64,000 nucleotides of DNA. Source: Francisella persica ATCC VR-331. GTDB taxonomy: Bacteria; Pseudomonadota; Gammaproteobacteria; Francisellales; Francisellaceae. The notes below the pieces were generated by a model, which had not been told where the DNA came from, did not search any database, and saw only the letters and a program-made list of their open reading frames with translations. Every line of letters starts with the position of its first letter. The stretch's first letter is position 1. The stretch spans positions 930,001 to 994,000 of the forward strand of contig NZ_CP013022.1 of assembly GCF_001653955.1 (NCBI RefSeq), read 5' to 3'. The position numbers were made by a program, and so were the translations under genes. Positions 22,230 to 33,433 of the stretch are shown in pieces.

Positions 22230-23078
22230 ATGTCAAAACAAGTAGCTCAGAGGCTGGTAAATCAAAAGTGTAATCTTTTACGAGCCCAAAATGAAGAGAT
22301 TACTGTCAATAAAGTTCGAAAACTTATTGGTGGTGGTGTATCTATTATTGATTTAGTAGAAAAGGTTACTTTATATAAAGAGGATAAAAAGCAAGCTTTA
22401 GCAGTTGCAGAGCAAGAAACACTAGAGATTAATCAGCCAGTGCATGATGAACTACTTGAAACTGTAAGAAGTACGCTAAAAAATTTTGGTGTTGATAGAG
22501 ATAATATTGCTTTTAGTTTACGCAACAATATTATGCAATATATTCAACAACAAATATCTAAAAGTACTACTAAGCTCAAGTACAAGCAGGTTGAGCTTTC
22601 TAATAAAAATGATAGTTTAGAAATTTCTAATCTTAGCTTAGAACGTTGCTATAAAGAATTACTAGAAAAATATACTCAACTCAAAGAAGAAGTGTATAGT
22701 ATAAAACAAAGTTATAATACGAAGTCTATCAAGTTCTTAGAAAAAGAAACAACAGATAAAATGCTCTTAGCTTGGGAAGATTTTAAGGGTATCAAAGAGC
22801 AATTAGCTAGCTTGGCGATTTATTCTAAGATTGCTGCGTATGATAAAAGTGGTGTTATTGTTATTAAGTTTCCAGCAACAGATTTTTTGACTCAAGAATG
22901 TAGAGCTGGAGTAAGTAGATACCTAAAGGCAAAAACTGTATTTGATTATAATATTCAAGCTTGGGTTCTCTCTGGCTTTAAGGATATTCTAAAAACTTTA
23001 GATTTTTTAGAAAGAAATAAGTTTGTTTTTTCAAAAGAACTACAAACTATAGCCTATCTTAGAAGACATAAGAGTTAA
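22230..23078 (+). CDS. KfrA-like DNA-binding coiled-coil protein
   Basis: A 282-residue protein. Residues about 5-55 (including NEEITVNKVRKLIGGGVSII) match the N-terminal helix-turn-helix of KfrA-type plasmid and chromosome proteins, in which VRxxIGGGS marks the recognition helix. Residues about 105-175 are rich in K, E, L and Q with heptad spacing and are probably a coiled coil. The C-terminal 100 residues are a conserved-looking globular part that I do not recognise. KfrA proteins are DNA-binding factors that help plasmid segregation or autoregulate; a chromosome-encoded role next to topoisomerase IV subunit ParC is suggestive but unproven. It starts one base after map. Confidence 0.65.
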   Translation: MSKQVAQRLVNQKCNLLRAQNEEITVNKVRKLIGGGVSIIDLVEKVTLYKEDKKQALAVAEQETLEINQPVHDELLETVRSTLKNFGVDRDNIAFSLRNNIMQYIQQQISKSTTKLKYKQVELSNKNDSLEISNLSLERCYKELLEKYTQLKEEVYSIKQSYNTKSIKFLEKETTDKMLLAWEDFKGIKEQLASLAIYSKIAAYDKSGVIVIKFPATDFLTQECRAGVSRYLKAKTVFDYNIQAWVLSGFKDILKTLDFLERNKFVFSKELQTIAYLRRHKS

Positions 23079-23180
23079 GCCTACAAAATGTTTTTGAACG
23101 CTAGTAGCTAATTGTCTAGTATAGTGGGCTTTGTTAATATATTATTTAAAAATAAGTTACTTAATATTTTCTGTATATAC

Positions 23181-25409
23181 ATGGATTTATTCTCAAGTTT
23201 AGAAAGAACTCGCTCTGTAGCTGAATTTTCCGAACAAGCATACCTAAATTACTCAATGTATGTGATCCTTGATAGAGCTTTGCCACATATTTCTGATGGT
23301 CTTAAGCCAGTACAAAGGCGTATCATATATGCGATGAGTGAAATTGGTTTAAGTCATTTATCTAAGTATAAAAAATCAGCGCGTACAGTTGGTGATGTCT
23401 TAGGTAAATACCATCCTCATGGTGATAGTGCTTGTTATGAAGCTATGGTATTGATGGCACAAGACTTTTCCTATCGTTATCCTTTTATTGATGGTCAGGG
23501 TAACTGGGGATCTATAGATGATCCAAAGTCATTTGCAGCGATGCGTTATACTGAGTCGCGTTTATCTAAATATGCGGTATTACTTCTAGATGAATTAAAA
23601 AAAGGCACTGTAGATTGGGTCAAAAATTTCGACGGGACAATGGATGAACCTAAACTTTTGCCTGCTCAGGTGCCAAATATTTTACTTAATGGTGCTATGG
23701 GTATTGCTGTGGGGATGTCGACATATATTCCACCACACAATATTACAGAGATTATAAATGCTTGTTTACAATTATTGTCTAAGCCTAATTCGATTATTGA
23801 GGAAATTCTTGAGATTGTCGAGGCTCCTGACTATCCTGGTGGTGCTAATATTATCAGTAGCAAACAAGAAATTGCCGAAGTATATAAGTCAGGTAATGGA
23901 TCGATACGCCAGCAAGCAGTTTATGGATATGATAATCATGGTAATGTTGTGATTACAAAATTACCTCATCAGGTTTCGAGTGCCGCAGTAATGGAGCAAA
24001 TTGCTAACGAGCTTAAGCAACAAAAAATTACTTGGATAAAAAATATCCAAGATGAATCAGATGATAAAGAGCCTGTGAAAATAGTCTTATATTCGGCAAC
24101 GACAAAGAAGAATATCAAGAAAATAATGGAACATTTGTTAGCGACTACAGATCTTGAGAAAAGCTATCGTGTCAATATGAATATGATTGGTTTAGACAAT
24201 CGGCCACAGGTGAAAAATCTTTTAGATATACTTAACCAATGGCTAGAGTATCGTAAGCATACCTTACGAAGAAGACTACAGGCTAGCCTAGATAAGGTTT
24301 TAGACCGTTTACATATATTAGAAGGTTTATTGGTAGCATTTCTAAATATAGATGAAGTTATTGATATCATTAGAAACTACGATGATCCTAGTTTAGAGTT
24401 AAAAAATAGATTTGAACTTTCTGAAATCCAAGCTGACGCAATTTTGAATATTAGATTACGTAAGTTAGCAAAGATTGAAGAAATTGAGATTAAAAAAGAG
24501 CAAATGGAATTGCAAAAGGAAAGAGAATTACTTGAGGGTTATTTAAATAGTGAAGTTAAGTTTAGAAACTTAATGAAGAAAGAATTCAAGCAAATATTAG
24601 TAAATTTTGGCGATTCTAGACGCTCGAAAATTATTGCTGTAGAAAAGGCTCAAGCTCTAAAAGAAAAGGATCTGATGCCTAATGAGAGAGTAACTATTAT
24701 CTTGTCAAAAACTGGTTGGATTAGATGTGCTAAAGGTGAAAATATTGATCCGTCAGGTTTAAGTTATAAGCCCGAGGATAAGCCATTTTTGGTAACTTCA
24801 GGTAGTAGTAATATTAAGCTGGTATTTTTTAGTAAGCTTGGTAAGGCTTACTCTATGTATGTAGATAAATTCCCATCTGCAAGAGGTTATGGTGAGCATA
24901 TAACTACATATATCCCGCTGGATAAAAAAGATCAAATTATAAATATGGCTTTTGTAAATGCTGCTGGATATTTCTTAATTGCTAGTGAAAGTGGCAAAGG
25001 TTTTGTGATACCTGCTGAAGATCTTATTACAAATAAAATAACGGGAAAAAATATTTTTGATGCTGATAATGTCTTTAAGTTTATACCATTTGAGCAAGAT
25101 CATAAGGTGCTAGCTATAAGTTCACAAGGTAGGATGATTGTACGTGATTTTGCTAGTTTTGTATTACTTAAAAAAGGTAAGGGTAAATCAATCATTAAGC
25201 TAGATAAAAAAGACAAACTTAAATTTATTGAGCTATTTACAGCAAATCAAGAGTTAACACTAAATGCGGGTAAGAGATTTATTCGTATTGATAGTAAAAA
25301 TATTGAGACTTACTATAGCGATAAGCCATCTGGTGGTGGAGTGCTATTACCTCAAGGTTTTAGAAAAATAACCAAAATTGATATAGAAACTATAGAGAGT
25401 AAACAATGA
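23181..25409 (+). CDS. parC: DNA topoisomerase IV subunit A
   Basis: A 742-residue protein from the ATG at 23181; the frame runs upstream to a TTG at 23112 but homology to ParC starts at this Met. It cuts and rejoins DNA to unlink daughter chromosomes, with ParE as ATPase partner. The catalytic tyrosine is Tyr123 in [10 protein letters not shown]. The quinolone positions equal to E. coli Ser80 and Glu84 are Ser83 and Glu87, both wild type. The C-terminal part is the shorter ParC-type beta-pinwheel; I see no GyrA box (QRRGGKG). It overlaps mtnN by 4 bases (ATGA). Confidence 0.95.
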   Translation: MDLFSSLERTRSVAEFSEQAYLNYSMYVILDRALPHISDGLKPVQRRIIYAMSEIGLSHLSKYKKSARTVGDVLGKYHPHGDSACYEAMVLMAQDFSYRYPFIDGQGNWGSIDDPKSFAAMRYTESRLSKYAVLLLDELKKGTVDWVKNFDGTMDEPKLLPAQVPNILLNGAMGIAVGMSTYIPPHNITEIINACLQLLSKPNSIIEEILEIVEAPDYPGGANIISSKQEIAEVYKSGNGSIRQQAVYGYDNHGNVVITKLPHQVSSAAVMEQIANELKQQKITWIKNIQDESDDKEPVKIVLYSATTKKNIKKIMEHLLATTDLEKSYRVNMNMIGLDNRPQVKNLLDILNQWLEYRKHTLRRRLQASLDKVLDRLHILEGLLVAFLNIDEVIDIIRNYDDPSLELKNRFELSEIQADAILNIRLRKLAKIEEIEIKKEQMELQKERELLEGYLNSEVKFRNLMKKEFKQILVNFGDSRRSKIIAVEKAQALKEKDLMPNERVTIILSKTGWIRCAKGENIDPSGLSYKPEDKPFLVTSGSSNIKLVFFSKLGKAYSMYVDKFPSARGYGEHITTYIPLDKKDQIINMAFVNAAGYFLIASESGKGFVIPAEDLITNKITGKNIFDADNVFKFIPFEQDHKVLAISSQGRMIVRDFASFVLLKKGKGKSIIKLDKKDKLKFIELFTANQELTLNAGKRFIRIDSKNIETYYSDKPSGGGVLLPQGFRKITKIDIETIESKQ

Positions 25410-26092
25410 AAAAAATTGCAATATTAGGAGCAATGGAGATAGAGATCCAACCAATTTTAGATAAGTTAGATAGCTATGAGACTATAGAGTATGCAAATAA
25501 CAAATACTATCTGGCAAATTATCAGGCTAAAGAGCTTGTAATAGCCTATAGTAAAATTGGTAAAGTATTCTCAAGTTTGACGGCAACGATAATGATTGAG
25601 CGCTTTGGTGTTGAGGCATTATTGTTTATAGGTGTTGCCGGAGGACTGCAAGATTTAAAAGTAGGTGATATGATTGCTGCAACTGCTACAGTACAACATG
25701 ATGTTGATGTGACAGCTTTTGGTTATCCATATGGTAAGATTCCTATTTCAGAAGTTAAGATAACAACATCGACTCGGCTTTTAAAACAAGCTCAAAATGT
25801 TGCTAATGAACTTGATATTAAGCTACACACTGGTGTTATTGCTACAGGAGATCAATTTGTCCATTGTGCAGATAGAAAAGATTTTGTGATCAAAGAGTTT
25901 GATGCAAAGGCTATAGAAATGGAAGGAGCAAGTGTTAATCTTGTTTGTAATGAAATGGGCGTGCAAAGTCTAATTCTAAGAAGTATTTCTGATACTGCTG
26001 ATGGTAATGCGCCTGAAAATTTCGATGAGTTTGCTAATATGTCTGCTAAAAGGTCAGCAAACTTTGTAATGCAAATGCTTAGTAATATATAA
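25406..26092 (+). CDS. mtnN: 5'-methylthioadenosine / S-adenosylhomocysteine nucleosidase
   Basis: A 228-residue enzyme that splits methylthioadenosine and S-adenosylhomocysteine, clearing by-products of methylation and polyamine synthesis. Family marks are GAMEIEI at the start (catalytic Glu), [16 protein letters not shown] (purine and ribose contact Glu) and SISDTAD (catalytic Asp). Start codon overlaps the parC stop, so translation is coupled. The 3' end runs 14 bases into the convergent membrane-protein gene. Confidence 0.95.
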   Translation: MKKIAILGAMEIEIQPILDKLDSYETIEYANNKYYLANYQAKELVIAYSKIGKVFSSLTATIMIERFGVEALLFIGVAGGLQDLKVGDMIAATATVQHDVDVTAFGYPYGKIPISEVKITTSTRLLKQAQNVANELDIKLHTGVIATGDQFVHCADRKDFVIKEFDAKAIEMEGASVNLVCNEMGVQSLILRSISDTADGNAPENFDEFANMSAKRSANFVMQMLSNI

Positions 26093-26681
26093 ATTTATCT
26101 TTGTATTGTTTATTTTTCGCTGTTATTAATAAAGCTCTAGATATCTCAATAATACATACCACTAGCAAAACTGGGTCTAAGAGATAGTTCCATATATTAC
26201 CCTGTAAAATACCATTAAAGAATGCAACAGTAGCGATAACAATAATAATATTAAATAATGTAAATCTATTAGAAATCAAAAGTAGTATTAGTCCATAGGT
26301 AAATACGCCAGCTAATACTAAATATGCGTTATAACCAATGTCGTAAAGCTTATATGACACTATAAAGAATAAACCATAAAATATAATAAGCATTAATATA
26401 AAAGCTGTACTGGTATATGGAAAAATAATAGTTCTCTTACTTATAAATGTAGTTACTATAATAAATATCAGTAAGATAAATGAAGAAAAGCTAAAATAGT
26501 TTATAAATCCAGTAACAAAATAAAATATAGTCTCATTGTCAGAACTTATATTTATAAAGTTAAAGCAAAGTAGTATTAATATTGCTAGTAGTAATAATCT
26601 TTTAGGTAGAAGAGTAAATATTCTCAAAAAAAAGTATATCACAAAAAGGTTGGCTGTCAAAAGGTTATAATAGTTAAGCAT
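26079..26681 (-). CDS. Six-segment inner-membrane protein, unknown function
   Basis: A 200-residue, very hydrophobic protein with about six membrane segments and short loops. I start it at the ATG at 26681 because AAGGAG stands 9 bases upstream; the frame extends to a TTG at 26708 without a site. It overlaps the end of the sialidase-like gene by 8 bases, so the two are translationally coupled and probably act together, for example in handling a glycan at the envelope. I do not recognise a family. Confidence 0.75.
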   Translation of the reverse strand: MLNYYNLLTANLFVIYFFLRIFTLLPKRLLLLAILILLCFNFINISSDNETIFYFVTGFINYFSFSSFILLIFIIVTTFISKRTIIFPYTSTAFILMLIIFYGLFFIVSYKLYDIGYNAYLVLAGVFTYGLILLLISNRFTLFNIIIVIATVAFFNGILQGNIWNYLLDPVLLVVCIIEISRALLITAKNKQYKDKFIYY

Positions 26682-27792
26682 TAGAATTTTCTCCTTTAAT
26701 CTCAACAACTCTTATTGTCCCTTTAGCTTTATTAGAAAATGCTAAAATAATATTACTTTGATACAAAGTAAGTGCAGGGTATGAAAGCTCTCCTTTAGAT
26801 TTATTTGGGAATTTATAAATATTTTGCCACTGTTGAGAATTATCTGCTTTGAAGGCTAGACTAAGATTGGAACGACTATTAGTAGAATTGTTGTAGGCTA
26901 ATAGGATACCATTTTGTATTTTTATTGCGGCAATACCAGAGTCTGGATTATCAAGTCGTGTTGGTTTTACTTTTGACCATGATATACCACTATCAACGGT
27001 TTCGTTTGTATATATTTTTTTTATAGGACTATGCATCTGTCTATATAGAGCCAAAGCATGAGTTTTTGATAGTCGAATTACTGTAGGTTGTAAATTTATG
27101 CTATCATTAGTCATTTCTGAAACAAATGTAAGTTCACCATCATTATTAAAGACAAACCATCTACCTTTGAGATTATTAAATTCTTTGTATACAGGAATCG
27201 CAAATCTATTATTATCTAGTTCGATTGCTGATCCTCTTGTTAATGTGCTGAAATTAAATACTGGTGAAGAGATTATAGTTTTTGGTGTATTCCAAGTTTT
27301 ACCTAGATCATTTGAGTACATAATATTTAAAGAAGAAGTTACCCATCCACCGCTAGATGAGGTAAAAACTAACCACAATTTTTTTCCTTGAGAATATATA
27401 ATTGGGTTACCTAAATGATGAATATGTTTCTTAAATATATATTGAAACTTTTGTTTATCCATAACGGGTCTGATTTTATCGAAGTGCCACTTTCCAGCTA
27501 CTTTCTCAGCTATTGCAAGCATTATCTTAGTATTTGGCGCAGTTTCTTGATTGCCACTATACCAAGTAATAAAAAGTTTATTATCAATAGTTGTCATTGA
27601 TGAAGCATGATTATATTTGAGATATTTTAGATTAGCTATAGTCTTAACATTTAATTTTTTTGCAATATTATTATTTTTAAGTGTAGATATAGCAAAATAA
27701 TAATTATGTTGAATACGAAAGTAATAGAAAACTAACAACAAAATCAAGTATATAAAAGCAAATATAAAAAATAGTTTTAGCTTATTTTTCAT
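26674..27792 (-). CDS. Sialidase-like (BNR repeat) exported protein
   Basis: A 372-residue protein with an N-terminal signal anchor (residues about 5-25) and a beta-propeller of the BNR/sialidase superfamily. Two Asp boxes are clear: SNDLGKTW (160-167) and VDSGISW (266-272). The pattern NLQPTVIRL and SKGELSYPAL also occurs in the predicted neuraminidase family (COG4692 type). This family is only distantly related to true sialidases, and the substrate may be another acidic sugar or sulfated glycan. No nan-type uptake or catabolic genes are nearby. It is the first gene of a two-gene unit with a membrane protein. Confidence 0.78.
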   Translation of the reverse strand: MKNKLKLFFIFAFIYLILLLVFYYFRIQHNYYFAISTLKNNNIAKKLNVKTIANLKYLKYNHASSMTTIDNKLFITWYSGNQETAPNTKIMLAIAEKVAGKWHFDKIRPVMDKQKFQYIFKKHIHHLGNPIIYSQGKKLWLVFTSSSGGWVTSSLNIMYSNDLGKTWNTPKTIISSPVFNFSTLTRGSAIELDNNRFAIPVYKEFNNLKGRWFVFNNDGELTFVSEMTNDSINLQPTVIRLSKTHALALYRQMHSPIKKIYTNETVDSGISWSKVKPTRLDNPDSGIAAIKIQNGILLAYNNSTNSRSNLSLAFKADNSQQWQNIYKFPNKSKGELSYPALTLYQSNIILAFSNKAKGTIRVVEIKGENSNA

Positions 27793-28001
27793 AGTTTTAA
27801 GAAATAATTTTTAGTAGCCACATCGTATTATTGTAATTTAATTAAGCTAAATATACTAACTTTTGCTTATGAATATCTAGAAAGTTTTAGAATATTGATT
27901 TTAAATTATGATTATTACGACTGAGGCTTGATAATGATTAGTTTTTTAGTGTTAATAATGTTAGTATTTTAGTAGAATAATTTTCTAATAGTCAAGTTAT
28001 T

Positions 28002-29969
28002 GTGATTAATAAAAAGTTTATATCAAGTTGCATGTTGATTTTATCTAGTGCTATTGGCTATAGTCTCACGACACAACAAGTTAAATATTCTCAAAAAGCC
28101 ATAGATGCATTAGCTAAAAAAGACTATAAATCATATTTTTATTATAAATCGAAACTCAAAGATACTAGTATTTACCCATATTTACAATATAAAGAAATAA
28201 GTACAGATCCTAATATTTTTAAGCAATCAACAATAGATGAGTATTTCAAGCAAGATAATAGCTATTGGCAAAACCGACTTAGTGATGATTTAGCGCAATA
28301 TTATGCCAAAAAACATGACTGGAAGCTCTTTGGCAAGTATTATAAAGGCGATTTAGGGGTACCTGGTAAATGTTGGAGTATGCAAGCAGAATATGAATTA
28401 GGTAAAAAAACTAAAGCATTAAATGAATATGGCCAACTTTGGCAGAATCGAGTGTATATGCCTGCTGCATGTAATAAAATCCAAAAATATTGGGATAATT
28501 CTAATTATAAACCAAGAGCTTATCTAACAACTAAAGCATATACTCTTGCTTTTGCCAATAAGTTTGATGATAGTCTGTGGTTATTAAATACTTATGTCAA
28601 AGATAATAAAGATTATCTCAATTATATAAGTGCATGGAAACAAGCTACTAAAGATTCGAGTAAATTAGACAGTTTTATTAATAGGTTTAATAACTATAAT
28701 TATTTTGACAAAGTCATTGTTGATATTTCTAGAGATTTAATAAGAAAAGACGCCGAGGGCTATGCAAGAGTATGGGATAATCTAAAAAATAAAAGATATC
28801 TAAGCACAAAAGTAAAACAACAGTGTATCTCAGCAATAGTGGTAAGTTTTGCAAGATCTAAATCATCACAAGCAAAACAGTGGCTAACTAGAGTAGATAA
28901 AAAATATCTCGATACGACAGCTTTGGAGTGGTTATTAAGAGTTGATTTATACAACAATAACTTTGCGGATTATATAAAAACATATAGTCAACTTCCTACT
29001 AAATCACAACAAAACCAAGCATGGAAATATTGGCTAGCATATAGTTATGATCAGCTAGGTGAGAAACAAAAAGCGGAGAAAATCTTTGCTGAATTAATAC
29101 AACAACCGCTTGATTACTATTCATTTTTAGCGTCTGATAGGCTTGGTAAACCATATAATTTTGGTAATGATACTGCTACGGCATTAAGTAATAGTAAAAA
29201 ACTACTGGCAGAAGATGCTACCGCACAGGCTATCGATTTATATCAGGTTGGTCAATACAAAGATTCAACAAGTATTTGGAAATGGGCAATCAGAAATAAG
29301 CTTAGAGATAAGCATATTGATGAGATTAAACAACTTGCAAGTTTAGCTGAAGTTAATCATATGTATTATGCGGCTATATTTAATATGTCAGTTATTGGTA
29401 ATTATAATAATATTTATATGCTCTTTCCTAAAGCTTTCATAACCACAGTTAATCAAAATGCCCAAAAATTTGGTATTGATAAAGCTCTTGTTTTATCAAT
29501 TATGCGTAAAGAATCATTATTTGATATTGAAGCGTGTTCTTCAGCTGGAGCAAAGGGATTGATGCAGGTTACAGAGCCAACCGCAAAATTTATTGCCCAA
29601 AAATATAAATTATCTTTAATTGGTGATAAATCTCAAGGTATGACTGGTCAGATATTTATTCCTGAGAATAATATTAAACTAGGTATAGCAAATTTATATT
29701 TCTTAGAGAAGCTTTTTGATAAAAATATTGTACTAGATATAGCTGCATATAATGCTGGCCCAGGTAATGTTGCTAAGTGGCTAAATGAAAAGGAAGCCCC
29801 AGCTGCGATTTGGATAGAAAATGTACCATTTGGTGAGACACGGCACTACATTCGTAATGTGCTTGTATACATGATTGTTTATAATAATTTTGTATTTAAA
29901 GATAAAAAATATCATATTAGTAATTTTTTAGATTATAAAATATCTAATAAGCAAAGTTTTAGGAAATAG
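28002..29969 (+). CDS. slt: Soluble lytic murein transglycosylase
   Basis: A 655-residue periplasmic enzyme of the Slt70 kind. A signal peptide covers residues 1-20 or so. A long alpha-helical superhelix (about 25-460) forms the ring-shaped U and L domains, and the C-terminal goose-lysozyme-like domain (about 480-620) holds the catalytic Glu504 in MRKESLF, followed by SAGAKGLMQV and AAYNAGPGNV, all family signatures. It cuts peptidoglycan to form anhydromuropeptides. I keep the GTG start at 28002 because it yields the full signal peptide; an ATG ten codons downstream would remove its charged end. No near neighbour on the same strand. Confidence 0.93.
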   Translation: MINKKFISSCMLILSSAIGYSLTTQQVKYSQKAIDALAKKDYKSYFYYKSKLKDTSIYPYLQYKEISTDPNIFKQSTIDEYFKQDNSYWQNRLSDDLAQYYAKKHDWKLFGKYYKGDLGVPGKCWSMQAEYELGKKTKALNEYGQLWQNRVYMPAACNKIQKYWDNSNYKPRAYLTTKAYTLAFANKFDDSLWLLNTYVKDNKDYLNYISAWKQATKDSSKLDSFINRFNNYNYFDKVIVDISRDLIRKDAEGYARVWDNLKNKRYLSTKVKQQCISAIVVSFARSKSSQAKQWLTRVDKKYLDTTALEWLLRVDLYNNNFADYIKTYSQLPTKSQQNQAWKYWLAYSYDQLGEKQKAEKIFAELIQQPLDYYSFLASDRLGKPYNFGNDTATALSNSKKLLAEDATAQAIDLYQVGQYKDSTSIWKWAIRNKLRDKHIDEIKQLASLAEVNHMYYAAIFNMSVIGNYNNIYMLFPKAFITTVNQNAQKFGIDKALVLSIMRKESLFDIEACSSAGAKGLMQVTEPTAKFIAQKYKLSLIGDKSQGMTGQIFIPENNIKLGIANLYFLEKLFDKNIVLDIAAYNAGPGNVAKWLNEKEAPAAIWIENVPFGETRHYIRNVLVYMIVYNNFVFKDKKYHISNFLDYKISNKQSFRK

Positions 29970-30088
29970 TACTAGCGACTACTAAAGAGTATTCTAAATC
30001 AACATTTTATAGAGATATAAATAGTATATAATCATAATAAATATTTTATTGTGTTTAGGAATTAGAGAATTGTGTGTATAATAAAACA

Positions 30089-31144
30089 ATGTCAAAAGAG
30101 AAATTTCCTGGCGTATTTTTTGACATATGTGGGCTGTAACCCTAACAATTTAAATAACTTTAACCACCTCATTAGTATTTAATTTAGGTTTGTTTTATTA
30201 TGTTACTCAAATGGCAATGAGTTTATCATTTTTTATGTTTAGTATTTTTGCAATTTTATTTGCGACATTATCAGATGTATTTACTGCTAAAAAGTACTAT
30301 TTCCCCCAGAGTCTATTAATATTTGGATTAATCGGTTTAGGGCTATCAAGATAGTATCTATATTGTTTATATCTGTTTTGTTAGTTTGGGATTTGGTACT
30401 GGTTGTTATTCATCTATTGCTAGATCACTTAGTATCACTAAATGCTGATAATAACAATTAAATGAAAAAAGATTATTCAGTATTATCAATAATGATAATT
30501 GTTGCACCAATAGTTAGTACATATTTAGCATTGTCTCTTATTCCTATTTCATATAGATTTGCTTGTTTTTGTATGGTGATGATAGAAATATTATGGTTTA
30601 TATTTTCAGTTAGCATATTAAGAGCTGATGCGCAAAAACAATTGTAATTTCAGCATCAAAAATGCTGTTAGGTTTTGTTCATGCTTTGTCACAACCAGGA
30701 TATTTGTTGAGTGTCATGATTATAGCGATACTTTTTTTCTTTTTCGCTCGGTTGTTTTAAAGAGCTCATTTAAAGGATTATTTGTAGATGAATTAAATAT
30801 ATCTAATAAATGTTTTAAATCTGATTTTAGTAACATCTATTATATATTTTAAGGTTTTTAGCTATCGAATCAAGTAGAGAAAAGCCATAAGAAACGCTAC
30901 AACCTTGGGATTTTAGCGATGGTTTTTATTTTTATAGCTCTTATAGTTTTTACAGGTGTCATCATAGTACTGTGACAACTCTGAATTTAATATGTTATTT
31001 TGTGGCTATTTTATACCTATGACAAACAGGTACGGCTATGAGTAATATTACTTAAAGGCCATGGGCACAGCTGCTACTATGATAATATTTTCTGTAGCAT
31101 TGTGTATGTTGTCTATATGGGAGTTTTATGAAAGCTCATCTTAA
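30089..31144 (+). pseudogene. MFS transporter (Bcr/CflA-like drug efflux), decayed
   Basis: Fragments in three frames run in the right order for a 12-segment major facilitator protein. They include TQMAMSLSFFMFSIFAILFA with LSDVF (segment 2 and the loop 2-3 signature), LGFGTGCYSSIARSLS (segment 4 region, with the conserved Ala-Arg), the open stretch 30462-30647 (segments 5 and 6), and NLGILAMVFIFIALIVFTGV (later segments). The start MSKEKFPGVFF is followed by stops. The length of the relic, about 1056 bases, is close to the 390-400 codons of the family. The order of loop motifs suggests the Bcr/CflA branch, but this is less sure than the MFS call. Confidence 0.65.
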
Positions 31145-31639
31145 TATGTCTAACTATAATTTTATGCTTCTAGCATTGTAGGTTAGTTTTAGTTTGGCAC
31201 TACTACTCAACATTATTGTAGTTTTTGGGGGTTGAGAGAAAGCAATGGTAACAAACGATCGTGTATTTTAAAGATATTTTTAAATATTTTAAAAAATACT
31301 GCAAACCTGATGTAACAAAGTTCTGTGAGTCGCTAGAAAAGCAAATACTGTATGTATAAATTATTTTAAGGCTAAGACTGTCTCTACATATTTGATTTAG
31401 AACATAACACGCCAACAAGAAAAACTGTAAGCCTTTCCAATGTGTTATTTGCTGCTAGATAATTATTAGGGGATTTTTGTTGATTAATTATATATGTTGA
31501 TATGCTAAATATTAGGTACAGTGATGGTGTATACTCTTATATAGCTATTAATTTTATAATAATATTTTGCAGTTCTAGCAAGATACTTATTAATTTGAGT
31601 AGTATTTATTAATACTGGCTGACAAGAAAATTTTGATAA
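31145..31639. other. Unreadable decayed stretch
   Basis: Stops in every frame. A short plus-strand run (DVTKFCESLEKQ near 31310) looks like former coding sequence but gives no family. I see no RNA gene here. Confidence 0.5.
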
Positions 31640-31939
31640 ATTAATTCATAGTATAAATAGTATAAGTTTCGCTAACTTTATACCCAAAATTCGCAACTAT
31701 AGTTCCACCATTTCTAAACATATTAGTTTGTTGCTTCCAACCACAATTAGCAATAAACAATAACTTTTTGAAGGTTTTTTGCTAGTATCATCATGATTAT
31801 TAATGTTGAGTAATTTTTAGGTAATTTATAAAGACCACTAGTATCTTTTTTAAAATTGGATACCATATTAGTATGTGTAAAAACGAAAGCAAATAGTAAA
31901 ACAAAGCCTAATATAAATAAAAAAACTTTTAGTAGTCAT
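31640..31939 (-). pseudogene. Unidentified small exported or membrane protein, decayed
   Basis: Minus-strand fragments in successive frames: a start (MTTKS), then LLKVFLFILGFVLLFAFVF as a signal peptide or anchor, FKKDTSGLYKLPKNYS, then after a further shift LLFIANCGWKQQTNMF and RNGGTIVANFGYKVSETYTI. The order is consistent with one former gene of roughly 100 codons. I do not recognise the family. Confidence 0.4.
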
Positions 31940-32037
31940 TATTTCTATAAAAGTTGTATAATGTCGGTTCTTTATTAAAAGAATTGTTACAGCAAAACTT
32001 ATTACAATCATATAGTTTTAAGTTATTTATATTTATA

Positions 32038-32116
32038 ACTAAGTTCATATTTTTAAAAAAGTATCTACAATGATTTCTCATCTTATAGTTTTATTGTCTA
32101 TGATTGATAGTACTAG
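32038..32116 (+). repeat. Decayed duplicate of the dnaE 5' end
   Basis: The stretch resembles 34209-34290, the sequence around the true dnaE start. TAAGTTCATA is shared upstream, the 19-base string TATCTACAATGATTTCTCA (32062-32080) is identical to 34231-34249 and includes the ATG, and further on CTTA-AGTT and TTGATAGTACT-like pieces match. After about 80 bases the likeness fades. Two copies of one gene start 2.17 kb apart bracket a block of pseudogenes, which suggests an old duplication or integration event. Confidence 0.75.
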
Positions 32117-32270
32117 ATAATATTTTTGCTATTTTAAGGTTTTTTATATGGCTATAGTTTTTTTATAAAAATATAATTAAAATATTAGTTTTGAGTATGT
32201 AATTTTTAAAAACCATTTAAGGAGCAGAGTTAAAATTATTTTTTTATTAAAACACCAGTTGTCTATAATT

Positions 32271-33372
32271 ATGAGTAAATTATTGTTTCAACCGTATTTT
32301 AGCGATAATAAAGTCTTTATAGCTGCCTAGCTACTTCAAAGATATAAAATTTCCTTTTATTCCCATAAAATTAACATAGAAACATTAAATGACTTACTCT
32401 CAATTATTACTACAAGTATGCTTACAATAATAGTCTTTGGTAGTAGGTTATATAGTAGATGCTTATAATCCAGCTAGTAATGCTTATCACACTCTCATAT
32501 TAACTTTATTGCTAAAGGATAATTCTTCACAAAATGCTCACTCTAATTTTATTTATGGTTTTATTTATGGAGTAGTTGCCACTATTGGTGTTAAGTCAGA
32601 AATATTTAATCAAAATGGTATATTGTTTATTTTTAAAACTACTATTTTAGTATTTAATTATAGTAATTTCTACTTTTATAATTGCCAAACTTGGTCAAGT
32701 AAGAATTTCATTAGCTAAGTTCACGAAAATATCAAGAAGTATATGAAAGATCCATATATGGACTGCAATAAGTTTACTGTTGATGAAATGCTAAAAAGTG
32801 TTCCTATCTATATAGGGGAATATAGTTTTTAAAACTGATATTTCTCCAGAAAATTTAAATACATTATGCAAAAAAAAATAATGAAAAGTATATATCATAT
32901 GGGCACAATGGTAAGCATTTAATAAGTTCCTTATATATTGGCCTATAAGCTCATCTAAACACCTCTCTCTCAAGGAAACATTAGATGAAGTAGTTAAAAA
33001 AATTATGTTCTATCAAGAAAGAGTTATGCAGGTAATACCCTTTGGGGGCTTACAATACTTAGTGAAATCTCAGCAAAAGCAGTTTTTAACAATGATCCTT
33101 ATACTCCTTATTATAGCGATTGATCTTCTTATAGGTATACTAGATAGTTTATTTGAAACACAACCTAGTCAAAATGTAATTTATAAGAATTTATATGTAA
33201 AAGAGATCACTATAAACAGTTTATTAATAAGTAGTTGAACACATTAGAAGTTATGGGAGTAGTAATGTTATTAGTGGCTAAACATCTACAAAATAGTATA
33301 GCAAACGTTGCTAAGTAACTTAAAAATGATGACGAAAAATTTGTTAAATATTTGGAACAAAATATAAATTAG
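32271..33372 (+). pseudogene. DUF2254 family membrane protein, decayed
   Basis: Pieces in several frames follow the order of DUF2254 proteins (predicted integral membrane proteins of about 400 residues): LNDLLSIITTSMLTI, the conserved ...AYNPASNAYHTLIL with LLLKDNSSQNAHSNFIYGF (an open run at 32437-32718), IAKLGQVRISLAKFTKISRS, and a C-terminal GLTILSEISAKAVFNNDPY that matches the G-x-x-L-x-x-I-A-x-x-A-x-x-x-x-x-N-D-P pattern. The relic ends with LEQNIN and a stop at 33372. The family function is unknown. At least four frame breaks are present. Confidence 0.6.
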
Positions 33373-33433
33373 TAAACTTTATGTAAAGTAATTTAAAAGC
33401 ACACACAAGAAAAGAGAATAGATCATTATTAAT

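Noticed and set aside
30462-30647. Plus-strand ORF of 61 codons taken as an independent small membrane protein
   Set aside because: It aligns in order with the other fragments of the decayed MFS transporter and has no own ribosome site.
32437-32718. Plus-strand ORF of 93 codons taken as a gene
   Set aside because: It is one open run within the DUF2254 relic, flanked by further family pieces in other frames.
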